From positions 98,260,591-98,324,590 of the forward strand of contig CM073890.1 of the NCBI GenBank assembly GCA_037176705.1: 64,000 nt of DNA, given 5' to 3'. The notes below the pieces were generated by a model. It made no database searches. It saw only the letters and a program-made list of their open reading frames with translations, and was not told the origin of the DNA. A program made the position numbers and the translations under genes. Positions 34,341 to 46,400 of the stretch are shown here, one piece after another; positions within the stretch are counted from its first letter, which is position 1; each line of letters starts with the position of its first letter. This DNA comes from Molossus alvarezi. Taxonomy: Eukaryota > Chordata > Mammalia > Chiroptera > Molossidae.

Positions 34341-34954
34341 TCACTCTTAGTGAAGGTGAAGGTGGGATATGGTGGGCAGAAGGGAAGGAGCCCTATCTCA
34401 GGCCTCTCTATCCACTCTCTCATCTCTCCTCCACCGTCTGAGAAGCCACTTCCATAAGGGATTTATTAGCTACCTGACTCAGGTAACAGCCTAACAGTTA
34501 GGAATGTTGGTGTTACACATCTGAACTTGACTTTAAGACACCTAGAGGTTCTTTTCACTGGGATCATTATAGGAATCATTGGAAAACACGTGGCCTATTT
34601 CCTATCCTAGATGATTGTATCTTCTAGAACAGTGTTTTCCAAGTGTTTTTATGTCCAGGCACATGAAAAATGATAATATTTCTATGGAACACTGGAGAAT
34701 GGGGACTTTGACAAGGCTACTCATATTCCAAGGTAACTGTCTCTGGGGTTCTGGCCAAACCACCCCTCCAACTACCCGATGCCATAGACATTAGTTCATG
34801 GTTGGACATTAGACTAAAGTCTGGCAAACGACAGTCAGCCTCAGGAGCAATTAGGAAAGTTGGCAAAATTTCAGAATGTTGTTTGAGCATGTAAATACAA
34901 CTAAGGCTAAATTTTTCCAACTTCCTACTGGTGTATGAGACAATATGCTTCCCA

Positions 34955-35040
34955 TTTTGCTAGAGCTACTCTGAATCAAGTTTCCGTTTTAACTGGGAGA
35001 GTCCTGATTGATATATACTTCATCACCTCAAAATCAGATC
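34955..35040 (+). repeat. Old LTR-like repeat end
   Basis: 'aatcaagtttccgttttaactgggagagtcctgattgatata' resembles the end of a common old mammalian repeat. A related end occurs at 54590-54625. Class not assigned. Confidence 0.35.
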
Positions 35041-35436
35041 TAATAGGTTGTGTTCCAGTTTTTAAATCTTTCAAATTCACCATTTCATATAAGACAGAGT
35101 CCAAATCTTTAATTTTAACTAATATATAGGTTGCCTAAAATACAATTAATACGAGGGTCGTGTTCTCTCTCACTATTTTATTGATGACAATGTTAGCCAA
35201 GTGTGGTCATCGTCTCTGGTCTACTTAGTGTCATTTTTATTATCTTAGCTGAGCAGCCCTCAATAGACAGGTTGCTTACTGATCCCAGAATGATATATTT
35301 TTAGTAGATTTTCTTTCTCCTTTTTCTGCATTTGCTCAGGATTTAGGTATTCTAGCCTTTATCTTTAGCATATACTCTGATTGTATTTGTAAAGGCATAA
35401 TCTTACAATGTAGATATCTTAAAGAATAAGCTTTCT

Positions 35437-35649
35437 TGCCCAGGCTGGTGTGGCTCAGTTGGTTGGGCATTGTCCTGTGACCAGAAGGTTGCCAGTTCCA
35501 TTTCTGGTCAGGACACATGCCCAGGTTTCAGTCTCGATCCCTGGTAGGGTGTGCGTAGTAAACAGTCTATCATTGTTTTATTTTCACATTGATGTTTCTC
35601 TCTCCCTCTCCCTTTCTCTCTCTCTAGAAAACCAATACAAAATCTATTT
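35437..35649 (+). mobile_element. VES-type SINE, older subfamily
   Basis: Head GCCCAGGCTGGTGTGGCTCAG, then 'acacatgcccagg' and CT repeats. A decayed TSD is likely: 35421-35436 (AAAGAATAAGCTTTCT) against 35650-35665 (AAAAAATAGGACTTCT). Confidence 0.9.
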
Positions 35650-35706
35650 AAAAAATAGGACTTCTGATGATTGTATGCCATATACTGAGAGCAGTTAACT
35701 GTAGGG

Positions 35707-35880
35707 CAGTATTCTCAAAGTGGTGTGGTACCAGAAGTATCCCCATCACTTGGGAAAGTGTTAGGAATACACCTTCTTCCTTTCAACCTCAGAGATACCT
35801 AATCAGAAAATCTGGGGATGGGGCTCAGAAATCTGTGTTTGAACAAGGTGATTGTCTTGCACAGTAAAGGTGCTGAACCC
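35707..35880 (+). mobile_element. MER20 (hAT-Charlie MITE)
   Basis: 'cagtattctcaaagtggtgtgg', 'tcaga aatctgtgtttgaaca' and 'gcacagtaaaggtgctgaa' match MER20 in order on the plus strand. Confidence 0.8.
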
Positions 35881-36439
35881 GCATCAGGGCAGGTCAGGCT
35901 TACTCTCTCAGTTGGACGTCCTCAAACCCTTTCCCTCATTACTCCCACACACTTTTCTTATGCCATTTAAATTTCTGTTTCATTGGGATTTCGTCTTCAT
36001 GAGGGAACTCATCCACTTGAAGAACTGAATCTTCCCTAATCAGCTATGGCATGAAATTGTTAAACTGCAAACCCAGTTGATTAGTTCTCCATTGTCAGAT
36101 TCTCTAAAATTTTTCTAGAAGCCTGAAAAATTAAACTAACTAGATCTTTATTAATCCCCTGCCATCATAGCTCCTTCAGGGTGGAATTTTGAAATTATCA
36201 TATATAATTTTTCCCCTCTTAGATCTGTCTTCTTGATGATTTCAGGTTAGTATTAAAATCATATTTCCAAGGCATACAAAAACGGATGATACTGTGAGAT
36301 ACAAAGCAATTTAGGTTGTATAGCAAAGGGCCATCATTGTAGGGTTACACCCATGTCGTGAGAAGTCAACCAAGAAGCCAAAATACATTTGCAGAAGCTG
36401 AACTTGGACTAGACTTGCATCATAAGCAGTAGATTCAGA
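35881..36439. other. Unassigned DNA
   Basis: No gene or named repeat is seen. Confidence 0.4.
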
Positions 36440-36600
36440 CATGCCCTGTTTAGAGGTGTAGAGCATCCGCTCTGGAGCCAGCAGACCTCCGAAGCTCATA
36501 TTCTCATCCATCACTTACTGGTTATGGGACCTTGTACAAACTCTCTGTGCCTCTGGTGCTTTGTCTTCCCGTCACAGAGAATGTGTTCAGTACATTTTAG
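36440..36600 (+). mobile_element. MIR SINE fragment
   Basis: 'gcatccgctctggagccagcagacc', 'catcacttactggttatgggacctt' and 'ctctctgtgcctc' match the MIR 5' half. Confidence 0.8.
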
Positions 36601-37349
36601 CTGAAGCTATAGCTGTTGAAGCAACATACTGCAAAGGATGCCCGCTCACTCACAATAGTCAGGTAAGGTCTGTATAAACTAAGCATCAGTCTCTAAAAAA
36701 CACACAAATACTAATATTTAATGACAGCAAATTGGTCCAGAATGATTAAACCCATATTGAAAGATGAAAGCGATGAATAGTTCTTATAAAACTTGCAGCA
36801 TGTACTCAAACCAATTGTCATGTTAGCTGATATACAATGCGATTTAGTATTGTTTCCAATTTAACTAAGCTCAGAAACTTGCACCAATGTTAACTAAAAT
36901 AATATTTCAGTTATTTCTAATCTCTCTTTTCAGTTGATTGAAAATTCATCTTGCTTTCACACCTTCATTTTCTTCTAGTATCCCCCTATTTAGAAAATGT
37001 TACATTCGTGTTTATAAATGGATTGGGCTTATTGTTGTTTTCATGTCTATGAGCACATACTATTGTTTATGGAAAATGTTCTAAAATTTGTAAATAGCTC
37101 AAAGTTTATGTTAAGATAAGATTCTTGATATATCACATCCCAAAGTGGTTTAGCTTCTCTCTACTTTGGCTACAAGAGCCTGCCTGGGATTATTCATTAC
37201 CCCAAAATGTCCCCGATCTCTGTATATATACTCATTGGGTGTCTGAACTTAGTATCTTACTGTATGTATAGCTTTTTGGCTACATTTGTCCCTTCACAGT
37301 TATACCCATCAGATGCTTTCTAGTCTTGAAAATTCACTTGTGTGATGTA
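36601..37349. other. Unassigned AT-rich DNA
   Basis: No gene or named repeat is seen. Confidence 0.4.
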
Positions 37350-37560
37350 TATATTTAGTGGAAAATATTCACTGCTTGGCACTGTTCTGGGCACTAGGAT
37401 TCAGTGATTATTAGTATTATAACCACTTTGATGCTTCTATTAACTTAGTGAAACAAGCCATAATTTCCCAGAAGACAGAAACTGAAGCTTCTCATATCTG
37501 CCCTATTCACAGTAGAGTGTTGGGAACATAAATAGATGCTCAATAAAAACTCTTGGATTA
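37350..37560. mobile_element. L2-derived fragments
   Basis: 'cactgcttggcactgttctgggcact' (complement of the L2 end) is followed by 'gagtgttgggaacataaatagatgctcaataaa' (L2 end in plus orientation). Two short pieces in opposite orientation. Confidence 0.5.
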
Positions 37561-37675
37561 TTAAAATAAGTATTATATTTAAAATTTTACAAACTTTCAA
37601 GGACACTGGTTGAAGGAAGACTTACAGAATGGGAGATTATTTGAGCCATGAGGCACTTAAAAGGATGCCTAGTGA

Positions 37676-37885
37676 TCCCAGCTGGTGTGGCTCAGTGGAT
37701 TGAGCATCATCCCATGGACGAGAGGTGCAGGTTCAATTCCTGGTCAGGGCACATGCCTGGGTGTGGGCTTGATCCCCAGTGGGGGGCATGCAGGAGGCAG
37801 CTGATGGATGTTTCTCTCTCACATCAATGTTTCTCTCTCTCTCCTTTCCTCTCTCTCTAAGAAATCAATAAAACATATTTTTTAA
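37676..37885 (+). mobile_element. VES-type SINE, older subfamily
   Basis: Head CCAGCTGGTGTGGCTCAG, 'cccagtggggggcatgcagg' and CT repeats. The TSD AAAAGGATGCCTAGTGA (37659-37675) recurs at 37886-37902 with two mismatches. The left side reads TTAAAA, a typical L1 endonuclease site. Confidence 0.93.
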
Positions 37886-37974
37886 AAAAGGAAACCTAGT
37901 GAAAATGCTTAGTTTTCAGGTGGGGAGTTGTGAGAAGTACTGAAAAACACACCGAGAAAGGGTGAGAAAACCAG

Positions 37975-38150
37975 GAGGGGCTTTGTCACTTAGTAGCTAT
38001 GTGACTTTAGACACGTCCCCTAAATTCATAAAACCCACATAAAATGGCTCATTCAACCTTGCAGGAATGTCGTGAAAATTGAAGAAATAGAACATTTTAA
38101 ATATCTGTGATACATTTTTATAAATGTTAGTTATTTTTCTAGGCAGACAG
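37975..38150 (+). mobile_element. MIR SINE fragment
   Basis: 'ctttgtcacttagtagctatgtgactttagac' and 'cttgcaggaatgtcgtgaaaattgaa' follow MIR. Confidence 0.65.
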
Positions 38151-38175
38151 GATTGGATTTGGGAATAAGTGTCTT

Positions 38176-38428
38176 GTTTTTTTTTGTTTTTTTTTTTATC
38201 CTCACCCGAGGACATTTTTTGTTCAGGTAGAGTGGGAGGGAGAGAGAGGAAGAGAGAGAGAGAGAGAAACATTGATGTCAAAGGGACACATCGAGTGGCT
38301 GCCACCCGCATGACCGACCAGGGCCGGGACAAACTGCAACCAAGGTACGTGCCCTTAGCGGGATCCGAACCCGGGTCTCCCAGGACCGCAGGCTGATGCT
38401 CTAACCGCTGAGCCAAACAGGCCAGGGC
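38176..38428 (-). mobile_element. VES-type SINE, young subfamily
   Basis: Minus-strand copy with perfect stem-loop TCCTCACCCGAGGA near 38199 and head 'gagccaaacaggccaggg'. A perfect 15-bp TSD, GGGAATAAGTGTCTT, lies at 38161-38175 and 38429-38443. Confidence 0.97.
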
Positions 38429-38443
38429 GGGAATAAGTGTCTT

Positions 38444-39129
38444 AAATGGAAAGCTGGATATAAAAATGGGGAGTCATTGAGAGGAGAAGCGTTGTAATTC
38501 CCACTTATTAAGTATTGCCATGAAATCCCTTCCCCTCAAAAATCTAAAATTGGTACATATACCTTTAAGAATATGTAACTTGACAAACAAGAGGTTTAAC
38601 TACAATACCACAGCATACTTAGAGTTTAGACTATTATTGTATGATAGATTCAGTTAAAAAAGTACTTAATCTATCTTATTCTCAGCTATTTATGTAAGGA
38701 AACAAATAGGAATTTAAGTATTCCTCAAGCTCATGAAAATTAGCATATTTGTGGCTGGTAATTTTTTGGTTTATTGGTCACTTTGTTATTTGTTTTTCAG
38801 TAGGCACAAGCATATTGTAAGATGTTCTGTATTTATGAAACTTATAACAAACTGCAAAGATAACATAATGCAGTTTGGGTAAGCCAAAGCAGTAGTCCAA
38901 ATCTGTCATTAAAATTCAGACCAACGCGTTGGGTTGTATATTTTATTCATAGATAGATTTAAAAATGTTATTGAACTTGCATTTCTCATTGCCACTTTAT
39001 AATTTCCACTTTTAGATTGTGGAAAATGCATTAGTCTTAAAATCACAAACATGAGGACTGATCCTGACATTGAGTCACCAAGTATGAATAGCAGGTCTTG
39101 GAGAACTCTTCCCTACACCCATCTTCCAA
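38444..39129. other. Unassigned AT-rich DNA
   Basis: No gene or named repeat is seen. Confidence 0.4.
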
Positions 39130-39330
39130 CAGAGTTAGGTGTTCTTGAACAGCACTGTGCTCTAATTTGTGCTCGTATCTTCCTTTATTATAGTTACATG
39201 TTCAATGTCTATCTTTTGTATCAGAGAGTGAGTTCTCTGATGGAAAACACTTTTTCTTTTTACTCTTGGTTACTTTAGCACAGCGCCTGGCACATTGTTG
39301 ACTCTCAACAAACGTTTCTTGACTCAAATA
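39130..39330 (+). mobile_element. L2 LINE, 3' end
   Basis: 'gagagtgagttctctgatgg', 'gcacagcgcctggcacattg' and 'actctcaacaaacgtttcttgac' match the L2 end. Confidence 0.7.
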
Positions 39331-39567
39331 CATTCATTTGAAATGAATATTAATATTTGGTTAACTCTGGGAAAATGTTGCAAGGTTATGACTCTGGCTG
39401 TCTTTTTTCAATTTTGAACTTAATATTTGATTTACAGACATAGAAACCTGGGCGAATAACCTTATGTTTTCTCTTCTTTCAAGTATACGCATATCCTTTC
39501 AGAGATGGGGTCTTCTGAATAAGTACTAGCAGCTGAATGCGAGTGACCTCAATGAAGTGGCCCAAGC

Positions 39568-39571
<4 letters not shown>

Positions 39572-39613
<42 letters not shown>
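39572..39613. repeat. (TG)n microsatellite
   Basis: About 21 TG units. Confidence 0.98.
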
Positions 39614-39617
<4 letters not shown>

Positions 39618-39659
39618 AATTTGAAGGTTAGGTAGAAGAAGGTTGTATCAAGGTAGTGA

Positions 39660-40110
39660 ATCTTGCGTGAGATAGTCACCAGCAGTCACAGCCACTATTC
39701 AGTGCCTACTCAATATCCACGTCCCCTTTCTTACTTACCAGCCATTCCACTCAAGTAGGAGTATATCCAGCTAAAAGCCTTATCTTGGTAGCGTCTGGTG
39801 CAGATAAAGTTGACCCAATTCTGGCCAGTGACAAAATGAGCGGAAGCTTCTGGTCGGGGCTTCCATGTAAGTTTTATAAGGGAGATAAGCTCGGTGAGAT
39901 GGTCCTTTATTCCCTTTGCCTTCCTCCCAAATGGATGCCTGGAGGAGCAATCATCTTGTAATTATGAGAACTGAATCCACATTTTAGGGTTGGTTACATA
40001 GAAATGCAGAGGAAATCTGAATCCTTGATGACACTGATCTATGCTACTCATCCAATCTTCCTATCCATGGGCTTATTGCATGAGATAAATAAACCTATTA
40101 CTTATTTAAC
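39660..40110 (+). repeat. Ancient interspersed repeat, class not assigned
   Basis: 'ttctggccagtgacaaaatgagcggaag', 'gatgcctggaggagcaatcatcttg', 'tccttgatgacactgatc' and 'gcatgagataaataaacctatt' follow a common placental repeat consensus I know in outline. The front part of a related copy lies at 41575-41830. Confidence 0.5.
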
Positions 40111-40720
40111 TCAATGTTATGTTTTCTTGAAATCAAACACAGTCTAATACATTTGCCCTTCCAAGGAAAGAGAAAGACCTGACTTTCAAAGTCTGATGAG
40201 ACATGTGTGGCCAAAACGACTCTACTGAAACTGTTCCATCTCTGTTCAGGGTACAGGGGGATTGCTCTGAATGACAAATGGTGTCTGATCATTTTATTTA
40301 TTTTTTGTTAGTTTTTCTTGAAACCCAAGTTTAAAGAACCCATGAAAGTTGTCTAGAGGTCAATATGTAATTTCTGTGGACTTCAATAGATACATTCAAT
40401 AAACTATATGTATGCCTAGGTTGGGCAAAAATTAAATAAGCAACGTTTTCCATAATATTGTCTTAATTAAGTTTTATTTCTCTCTGGGTGTGATACATAT
40501 TGCAGAAGCACAATCAATGAACATTGGCAATTTTCTTACATCTTGCTCTTTGTCCTATTTATGTAATACATGTGTCAGTGATTCTCAAGTGGGATGCTCC
40601 TACAGCTCATCTGAAAACCATTTCCAGATATGCTGAAAATTTTTCAATAATTTTTCTGTATTTTATTCTTGATAAGTAAATACACATGCTTATGACTAGA
40701 AGAGAAAACACCCTTCTTTT

Positions 40721-40916
40721 TTTTATTTTTATTTTTTTAGAGAGAGAGGAAGTAAGAGATAGTAACATCGATGTGAGAAACATCAATCAGCTGCCTCCTG
40801 TATACCTCCTACTGGGGATCAAACTTGCAATCTGGGCATGTTTCCTGACCAAGAATCAAACCAGACCTGTCAGTCCATGGGACGATACTCAACTCACTGA
40901 GCCACACTGGCTGGGC
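40721..40916 (-). mobile_element. VES-type SINE, older subfamily
   Basis: Minus-strand copy with 'agagagagaggaagtaagag', 'atcaatcagctgcctcctg' and head 'actgagccacactggctggg'. The TSD AAAACACCCTTCTTTT (40705-40720) recurs as AAAACTATCCTTCTTTT (40917-40933), a near match with a small indel. Confidence 0.93.
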
Positions 40917-40933
40917 AAAACTATCCTTCTTTT

Positions 40934-41574
40934 AAATCCAGAGGATTATTGGTTAATTCATGTGCTGCTCACTGCACCATTTATTATTCAAATAGATGTT
41001 ATTAAAGAAAATCCTGCCCTATATATTGAGCTGATGTAAAAATGAAAGGTAAAATTACATTATTTTAAAGATTTCTGTAGGGTCTGCATATAACATACCT
41101 TTTCTCCCATTAATCATATGATCCTAGAATAGGCTCCATTTCTAAGAATCAAAACTAGAACACAGTTTTAAAATAAGAAGTGATAACCTCTGTGATAGCA
41201 TTTACTTCTCTGTGAGGTGGTATCTCTGGTCAGTGAAGTTCAGAATTAGAAACAGGCCTGCTATCTCTTAGCTTGTGAAACAATGACAAGAGGACTAAGA
41301 CTCTACATAGTCACATGAACTATTTATGATGGGCCACTATCATTATATCCATTGTTTCTCTTTATGAATTTTAGTGCTAGCTCATGGAGAATGCGTGCAC
41401 ATATGTGTATACATACACAAGTGAAAATATGTGTGTGTTGTGTAATTCATTACCTTGGACCTACTAAATATACTGAAAGAATGAGGAGAAATATGTACAC
41501 CTGGAACTGAAGAATCTGACTTAGTTCATCATATACCATCTACTTGGTAGTGTTTGATCCTTTACCATGAAGAA
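40934..41574. other. Unassigned DNA
   Basis: No gene or named repeat is seen. Confidence 0.4.
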
Positions 41575-41830
41575 TGGAACCTAAAGCCAAAATTGCATTT
41601 GCCAGACTCCTTTGCAGCTGGATTTCTGGGTGAGATTATGTTTGATCAAACAGATGTCCTTGCATAACATTCAGAAGGTGACAGTGAAGCAAAGGTCACA
41701 TGGACGGCTGATTCTGTTTAATATTAGTGACCTTTATTGGGGTACTCCAATCATTTGCATTTCTGCAGCACCTCCCCCAATCTTATCGTCTTCTCTTCTC
41801 CTTCTTTTAGATCATTTTTAAAAAGTTATC
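41575..41830 (+). repeat. Ancient interspersed repeat, front part, class not assigned
   Basis: 'tgcatttgccagactcctttgcagctgg' and 'ggtgagattatgtttgatcaa' resemble the start of the repeat whose end lies at 39660-40110. Low similarity. Confidence 0.3.
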
Positions 41831-42229
41831 ATAGGGATTCTACTGTCATTTACACGTGCAGAAGTAGTACCACCTAATAGTCATTTTCTTTCCTGGCAAA
41901 CCTAGAGCCTATTTAGATGTTGATTGTCCTTGAATATTCCTTTGATTAGTAGGCAGAGTTTCTATGTTTTATATCGATTCAACTCTGCTGCAACAAATAG
42001 CAAAGCAGACTTAAGTTTATACCTAGCAGGGATCTGTTCAAATGTGAATGACTCGTGTCGGTGTGAGTGGAAATGACACTATATTCACCAGCAACGGTCC
42101 AGTCCACTCTGGCTGCAGCCCTTTCCCTCAGACATGCTCAGTGGGGCAGGATGGACAGCTGATGAAGGGACAGCTGATAAAGAGGGAAGAAGCGTAAACA
42201 TGCTGTTTGGCCATGTAAAAATTGTCTAA

Positions 42230-42540
42230 CCCCAGCACTGGAACGTTACTCTAAGCAGTGTCTTAGTTCGCAAGATAAATACAAGCAGCTATGCAAATAA
42301 GCATTGCGTGCAGAGATGCCTTTAATACTAGTCTTAATGTTTCCAATTTAGTCTTTTCTGGAAATGAACAAAAATGAGGATTGAAATGTTGTCACAATAT
42401 CTTTACAACGGTATCTTTAAACAATATAAAGAGCTTGAAGCATAATCTACAAAGGAAGCTGTGGTTTGTTGTGTATCTCCATTTTCCTTTCTGAGTCCCT
42501 TCTTCCACACATTGTGTGACTGAAAATTATCAAGTGTCAC
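42230..42540. other. Non-repetitive DNA with octamer motif
   Basis: A perfect octamer ATGCAAAT lies at 42291-42298 inside AT-rich unique sequence. Possibly regulatory. Nothing else is recognised. Confidence 0.25.
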
Positions 42541-42600
42541 ATAAATACTTTGTTTTTAAGCCCTACACATTTTAAAGGAGCATTTTAAAAAGTTCCGCAT

Positions 42601-42795
42601 GGCCTAGCTGGTGTGTGGACTGAGCATTGTAACATGGACTGAGAGGTCCCGGTTCGATTCCTGGTCAGGCCACATGCTCGGGTTGTGGGCTGGATCCCCA
42701 GTGGAGGCCATGCAGGAGGCAGCTGATCAATGTTTCTCTCTCACATTGATGTTTCTCTCTCTCTCTAAAAAAAATTAATAAAGACATATTTAGGA
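42601..42795 (+). mobile_element. VES-type SINE, older subfamily
   Basis: Head GGCCTAGCTGGTGTGTGGACTG lacks part of the A-box. Then 'cggttcgattcctggtcagg' and CT repeats. A weak TSD is possible (AAAAAGTTCCGCA against AAAAAGTCCCACA). Confidence 0.9.
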
Positions 42796-42837
42796 AAAAA
42801 AGTCCCACACATCCATGTCTCTGGATCTATTTTGTTG

Positions 42838-43050
42838 GGAACAGGTTGACAAACCTCAGAGGGAAGAGGGGACAGGGAGGGGGATGGGCAGGAAGAGATA
42901 AACCAGAGAACTTATGTGCATGTAAGCATAACCAATGGACACAGACCACAGTGCAGTGAAGACAAGGATAGGTATGGGGAGCAGGAAAGAGGGGGTCAAT
43001 GGGGGAAGAAAGGAGGGATATCTGTAATACTCTCAACAGTAAAGGTAATT
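42838..43050 (+). mobile_element. Lineage-specific L1, 3' end only
   Basis: 'tgacaaacctcagagggaagagg', 'gataaaccagagaacttatgtgc', 'ggggtcaatgggggaagaa' and 'tctgtaatactctcaacagtaaag' align with 29465-29680. It lies just downstream of a SINE. Confidence 0.85.
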
Positions 43051-43149
43051 ATTCTTTAAAAGTCTCACATTGTTAGTGCATAGCATAAGCATCAGGGAAA
43101 ACATCACAGCGCTAACTGACCATAATAGGAAAACCTTCCCAGAACTATG

Positions 43150-43625
43150 ATCGTTAGAGAAAAGAAACTATTAAAGAGAAAACCGCAGGCCCCAAATGGC
43201 ACCACCTGAGCCAAAGCAGGTGATACAAACCTAGATCCAATACCTGATCTAACTGCTGTTTCAGCTTCTCAGAGAAACATAATCTTAATGAAGCAGTCCA
43301 GAATTTTCTGTTCAACACCCATGAAGTAATCTGTCAAGTGGGCTCTCTCCATCCCCATAGAAAGAAAGAGACGATCTGCTTCTTGACTTCCCTTCCCTTG
43401 AGTCTCCCTTTCTCCCAAAAGATGTCCTGATAGAAGATAATCCTGTTTTCTTTCGCCCCACTCTTTTTCCTACAAAAATCTTCCATTTTTACAACCATCT
43501 GGAGTGCTGCTTCAGCTGTGAGATGGGATGCTGACCAATTCCTGAATTACTTAGTAACGCCAATTCGATCTTCAAGTTCACTCTGTTGAAGTTTGTTTTT
43601 CGACAAAATAAGATTATGTAGACAT
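43150..43625 (+). repeat. Possible old LTR, unassigned
   Basis: The composition and blocks ('ccccaaatggcaccacctgagcc', 'ctacaaaaatcttccattt') look LTR-like, but I cannot name a family. Alternatively it is unique DNA. Confidence 0.25.
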
Positions 43626-44189
43626 GCTAGATAAAACTCTTTCAGTAGTATCTCCTCTTCTTTTAAAGAACAGAAGCAGAACAATGCAGAAAAGTTGAAG
43701 AGCGACCAATGATGCTGGAGAAGAAAGAAGAATGTTTTAGTTACTCGTCCCTACACCAAGGTCATGTGCTTCTCATCACCCCATCCAAACTAAGACAATG
43801 ACGATATCCAGTAACAGTAAACTGGCTCCTCGGTGGCCTCCAAGTCCCACTCTACTCCCACAAGTGACAGGAAAGATACCATAGGCCTGAGGGCTGGGGG
43901 AAGCCTGCAGCAGGAGGCAAAGGTATTAGATTTGCTGAGCCTGTGGAAGGCAGAGTAAAAAAGATGTGAAAACAGTCTTTGAATGTCAAGTGGCAGACTG
44001 CTCATTCCCATGAAGATGAGGACTGTGTCTAAATCAGTCCCGCCTTTGGCCTGATTGGAGAGATTCAGATACTTTTGCAAATGTGGCTGTTGCTGTTATT
44101 ATTTAACTGATGCAAAATATGGGACAAAGGGTTGAGGTTGGGCAACTTAAATGATGTGCAGATTTTAGGATTTAAAGTGAGGAGTTGTT
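43626..44189. other. Unassigned DNA
   Basis: The 96-codon minus-strand frame at 43790-44080 has no recognised domain. Confidence 0.35.
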
Positions 44190-44362
44190 TATTTGTTTTT
44201 GCAAAGAGAGAGATGGTAAATATTTTCAGCTTTGTGAGCCTGGACATACATACGCTGTGACAACTACAGAAGTCTGCTGCAGGAGAAGGAAGGCGTCAGT
44301 AGACCAGATGCAGAATTATGGGTGTGCTGTCTTCCTGAAGGCCACAAGTTGCCAGCTCCTAT
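44190..44362 (+). mobile_element. hAT-like MITE, same family as 6675-6893
   Basis: 'tttttgcaaagagagagatggtaaatatttt', 'agctttgtgagcctgg' and 'ggccacaagttgccagctcct' follow the consensus order. More degraded than the first copy. Confidence 0.6.
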
Positions 44363-44767
44363 TCTAAAGTATTAACATCAGTTACCAGAACAGAGCCAAC
44401 GAATGGCTCCTGGGGAGTGGAAATAAAGTGGTTGATGCTGAGGTTTATTGTCACAGGATGGCTCCCATAGCTCCTGCTAATAAACATCTCTCTAAGGGAA
44501 AAGCGTGCTGGCCATGTGGAGGAAGCACTGATTGAAATGTCATAGGTCTCCTTGCAACCAGACTGCCACCCTCACGCTCCACTCCATAGCAGTGTTGGCA
44601 TGACAAGGGAAGGTACTGCGGGTTTTTACTTAGCACAGGGAATGAGTCAAGTTTCTTACCTACATATTGGGAGTGAAATATATAATTTCTTACAGCCAAA
44701 TTGTTTCCCATATTTCAACAGTTCAAATAAAATAGAATTCTGATGGTTACACTAGATGCATTTTCAT

Positions 44768-44953
44768 ACGGGGAGTAATTTGACAATGTCTGGAGACCCT
44801 TTTGTTTGTCATAACTGGAAAGTGGTTGCTACTGGCATCTTGTGGCTGGAGGTCAGGGATTCTGCTAAATACCCTGTAAGGCACAAGAGCATTTCCCACA
44901 ACAAAGGATCATCCAGCTCAAAATATCAATAGTGCCAATGTGGCAAAACCCTG
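44768..44953 (+). mobile_element. MER5A (hAT-Charlie MITE)
   Basis: 'atttgacaatgtctggagacccttttg', 'gctactggcatcttgtggctggagg', 'acaacaaaggatcatccagc' and 'aaatatcaatagtgcc' match MER5A almost throughout. Confidence 0.92.
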
Positions 44954-45839
44954 TGCTAATGCTTTAATAAGTTCTTCCTTTAATGAACATAATTACCACT
45001 CAAAATATATTTTCCAGAAAAATATTGAGAGCCAACAACCCATAAAGTAGTTCTTAGAGCAAAAGGCTTTCTGCAGTTTACAGAAAGAACTCTCGTGAAA
45101 ATATTTTGCTCTTCCAAATTAATGCAAGTAAAAGAACATCTCATATTTTGGGATCTGAATGCAGTGTCTTTCAGAAAATGATCTGAAATAATCTTGCTGT
45201 CAATTCAGCGTGCTTACTTTATTAATCCAGATGCTGGCTATAAAATACAGATATTTGTAGGTTTTCTAATATGTGCACTATATAGTCTGGGATTACATCA
45301 GGCTAGAAGAATGACTTGCCAGGTTGATGCCGAGGACTGGAGCTTTGGAGGAGAGAAGACTTAATATAGATGGTTAGATAGCGGTGATGCTTTTGTAGCA
45401 TTGGAAAGAGATTCGTGGGGCCTGGAACTGCCTGGGAACGCGAGGATTTTCTATCGGGAAGGCAGGGACTAAGATGCAGTTGAGGCTAGGCTGACAGAAT
45501 CAGGCAGTGCTCTGCTTCATTTCGATGTGTCTTAATACGGAGCTCCTTGGATGGAGCTGAACCGATATAACTCTGAGTCTGGGGAAAGGAGAAACACTCC
45601 AGCTTACACACAGAGTCTCCTCCAGAAGCTACATGTATGTAGATGTGTTATTCCAAGTTATCTCAAATAGTCAGGAGCTATTAAAACTGATCAGAATTTG
45701 GATGTGTGCTCATCCAAACGTTCAGTGACTACAATGTGAGGAAGTAGCGACCAACCAACCAATAAATTCTCTCCTGAACAAATGAAATCAACCAAACTTG
45801 TAGCATTTAAAACAAAATCCTGCTACTAAATAATTAACT
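44954..45839. other. Unassigned, possibly conserved DNA
   Basis: Non-repetitive sequence. 45000-45280 lacks low complexity and is a fair candidate for conservation testing. No gene is seen. Confidence 0.3.
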
Positions 45840-46400
45840 TAAAAAAAGTTTTACTTTAGAATAGCTTTAGATTTACAGAGAAATGGAAAGATAGTACAGG
45901 GTTTCAATACCATCACAGACAGTTTCTCCTATTATTATCTTATATTACATTATCTTAGGTTAATATAGCATATTGTTATAACTTATGAACCAGTGTTCAT
46001 ATATTATTATTAACCAAAGTCCATACTTTATTCATATTTTCTTAGTTTTTTCCTAATATCTTTTTTATATTCCATGATCATACAGGATGCTATATTACAT
46101 TTAGTCATATCTTCTTAGGCTAGAACACTTTTTCAGATATTCCTTGTTTTTGATGGTTTTGACAACTATTGGTCAGATATTTTGTAGATATTCCTCAATT
46201 GGGATTTTCTAATGTATTTTTTTATTACTAGTATAGGGTTGTGGGTTTGTGGAGGAAGACCACAAAGAAAATGTGCTAATAATCTTAGCAAATCATATCA
46301 TGATCACATGCTACTAACATGACATTATCACACTTGATATTAACCTTGATCACCAAATTTAGGTAGTATGCTGAATTCAATTTTAAACTGAATTTTATTT
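45840..46400 (-). mobile_element. Ancient L1M 3'UTR fragment
   Basis: The plus strand reads 'tttagatttacagagaaatggaaagatagtac', 'accaaagtccatactttattc', 'cctcaattgggattttct' and 'gaggaagaccacaaag', the complement of a long L1M 3'UTR. Confidence 0.8.
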
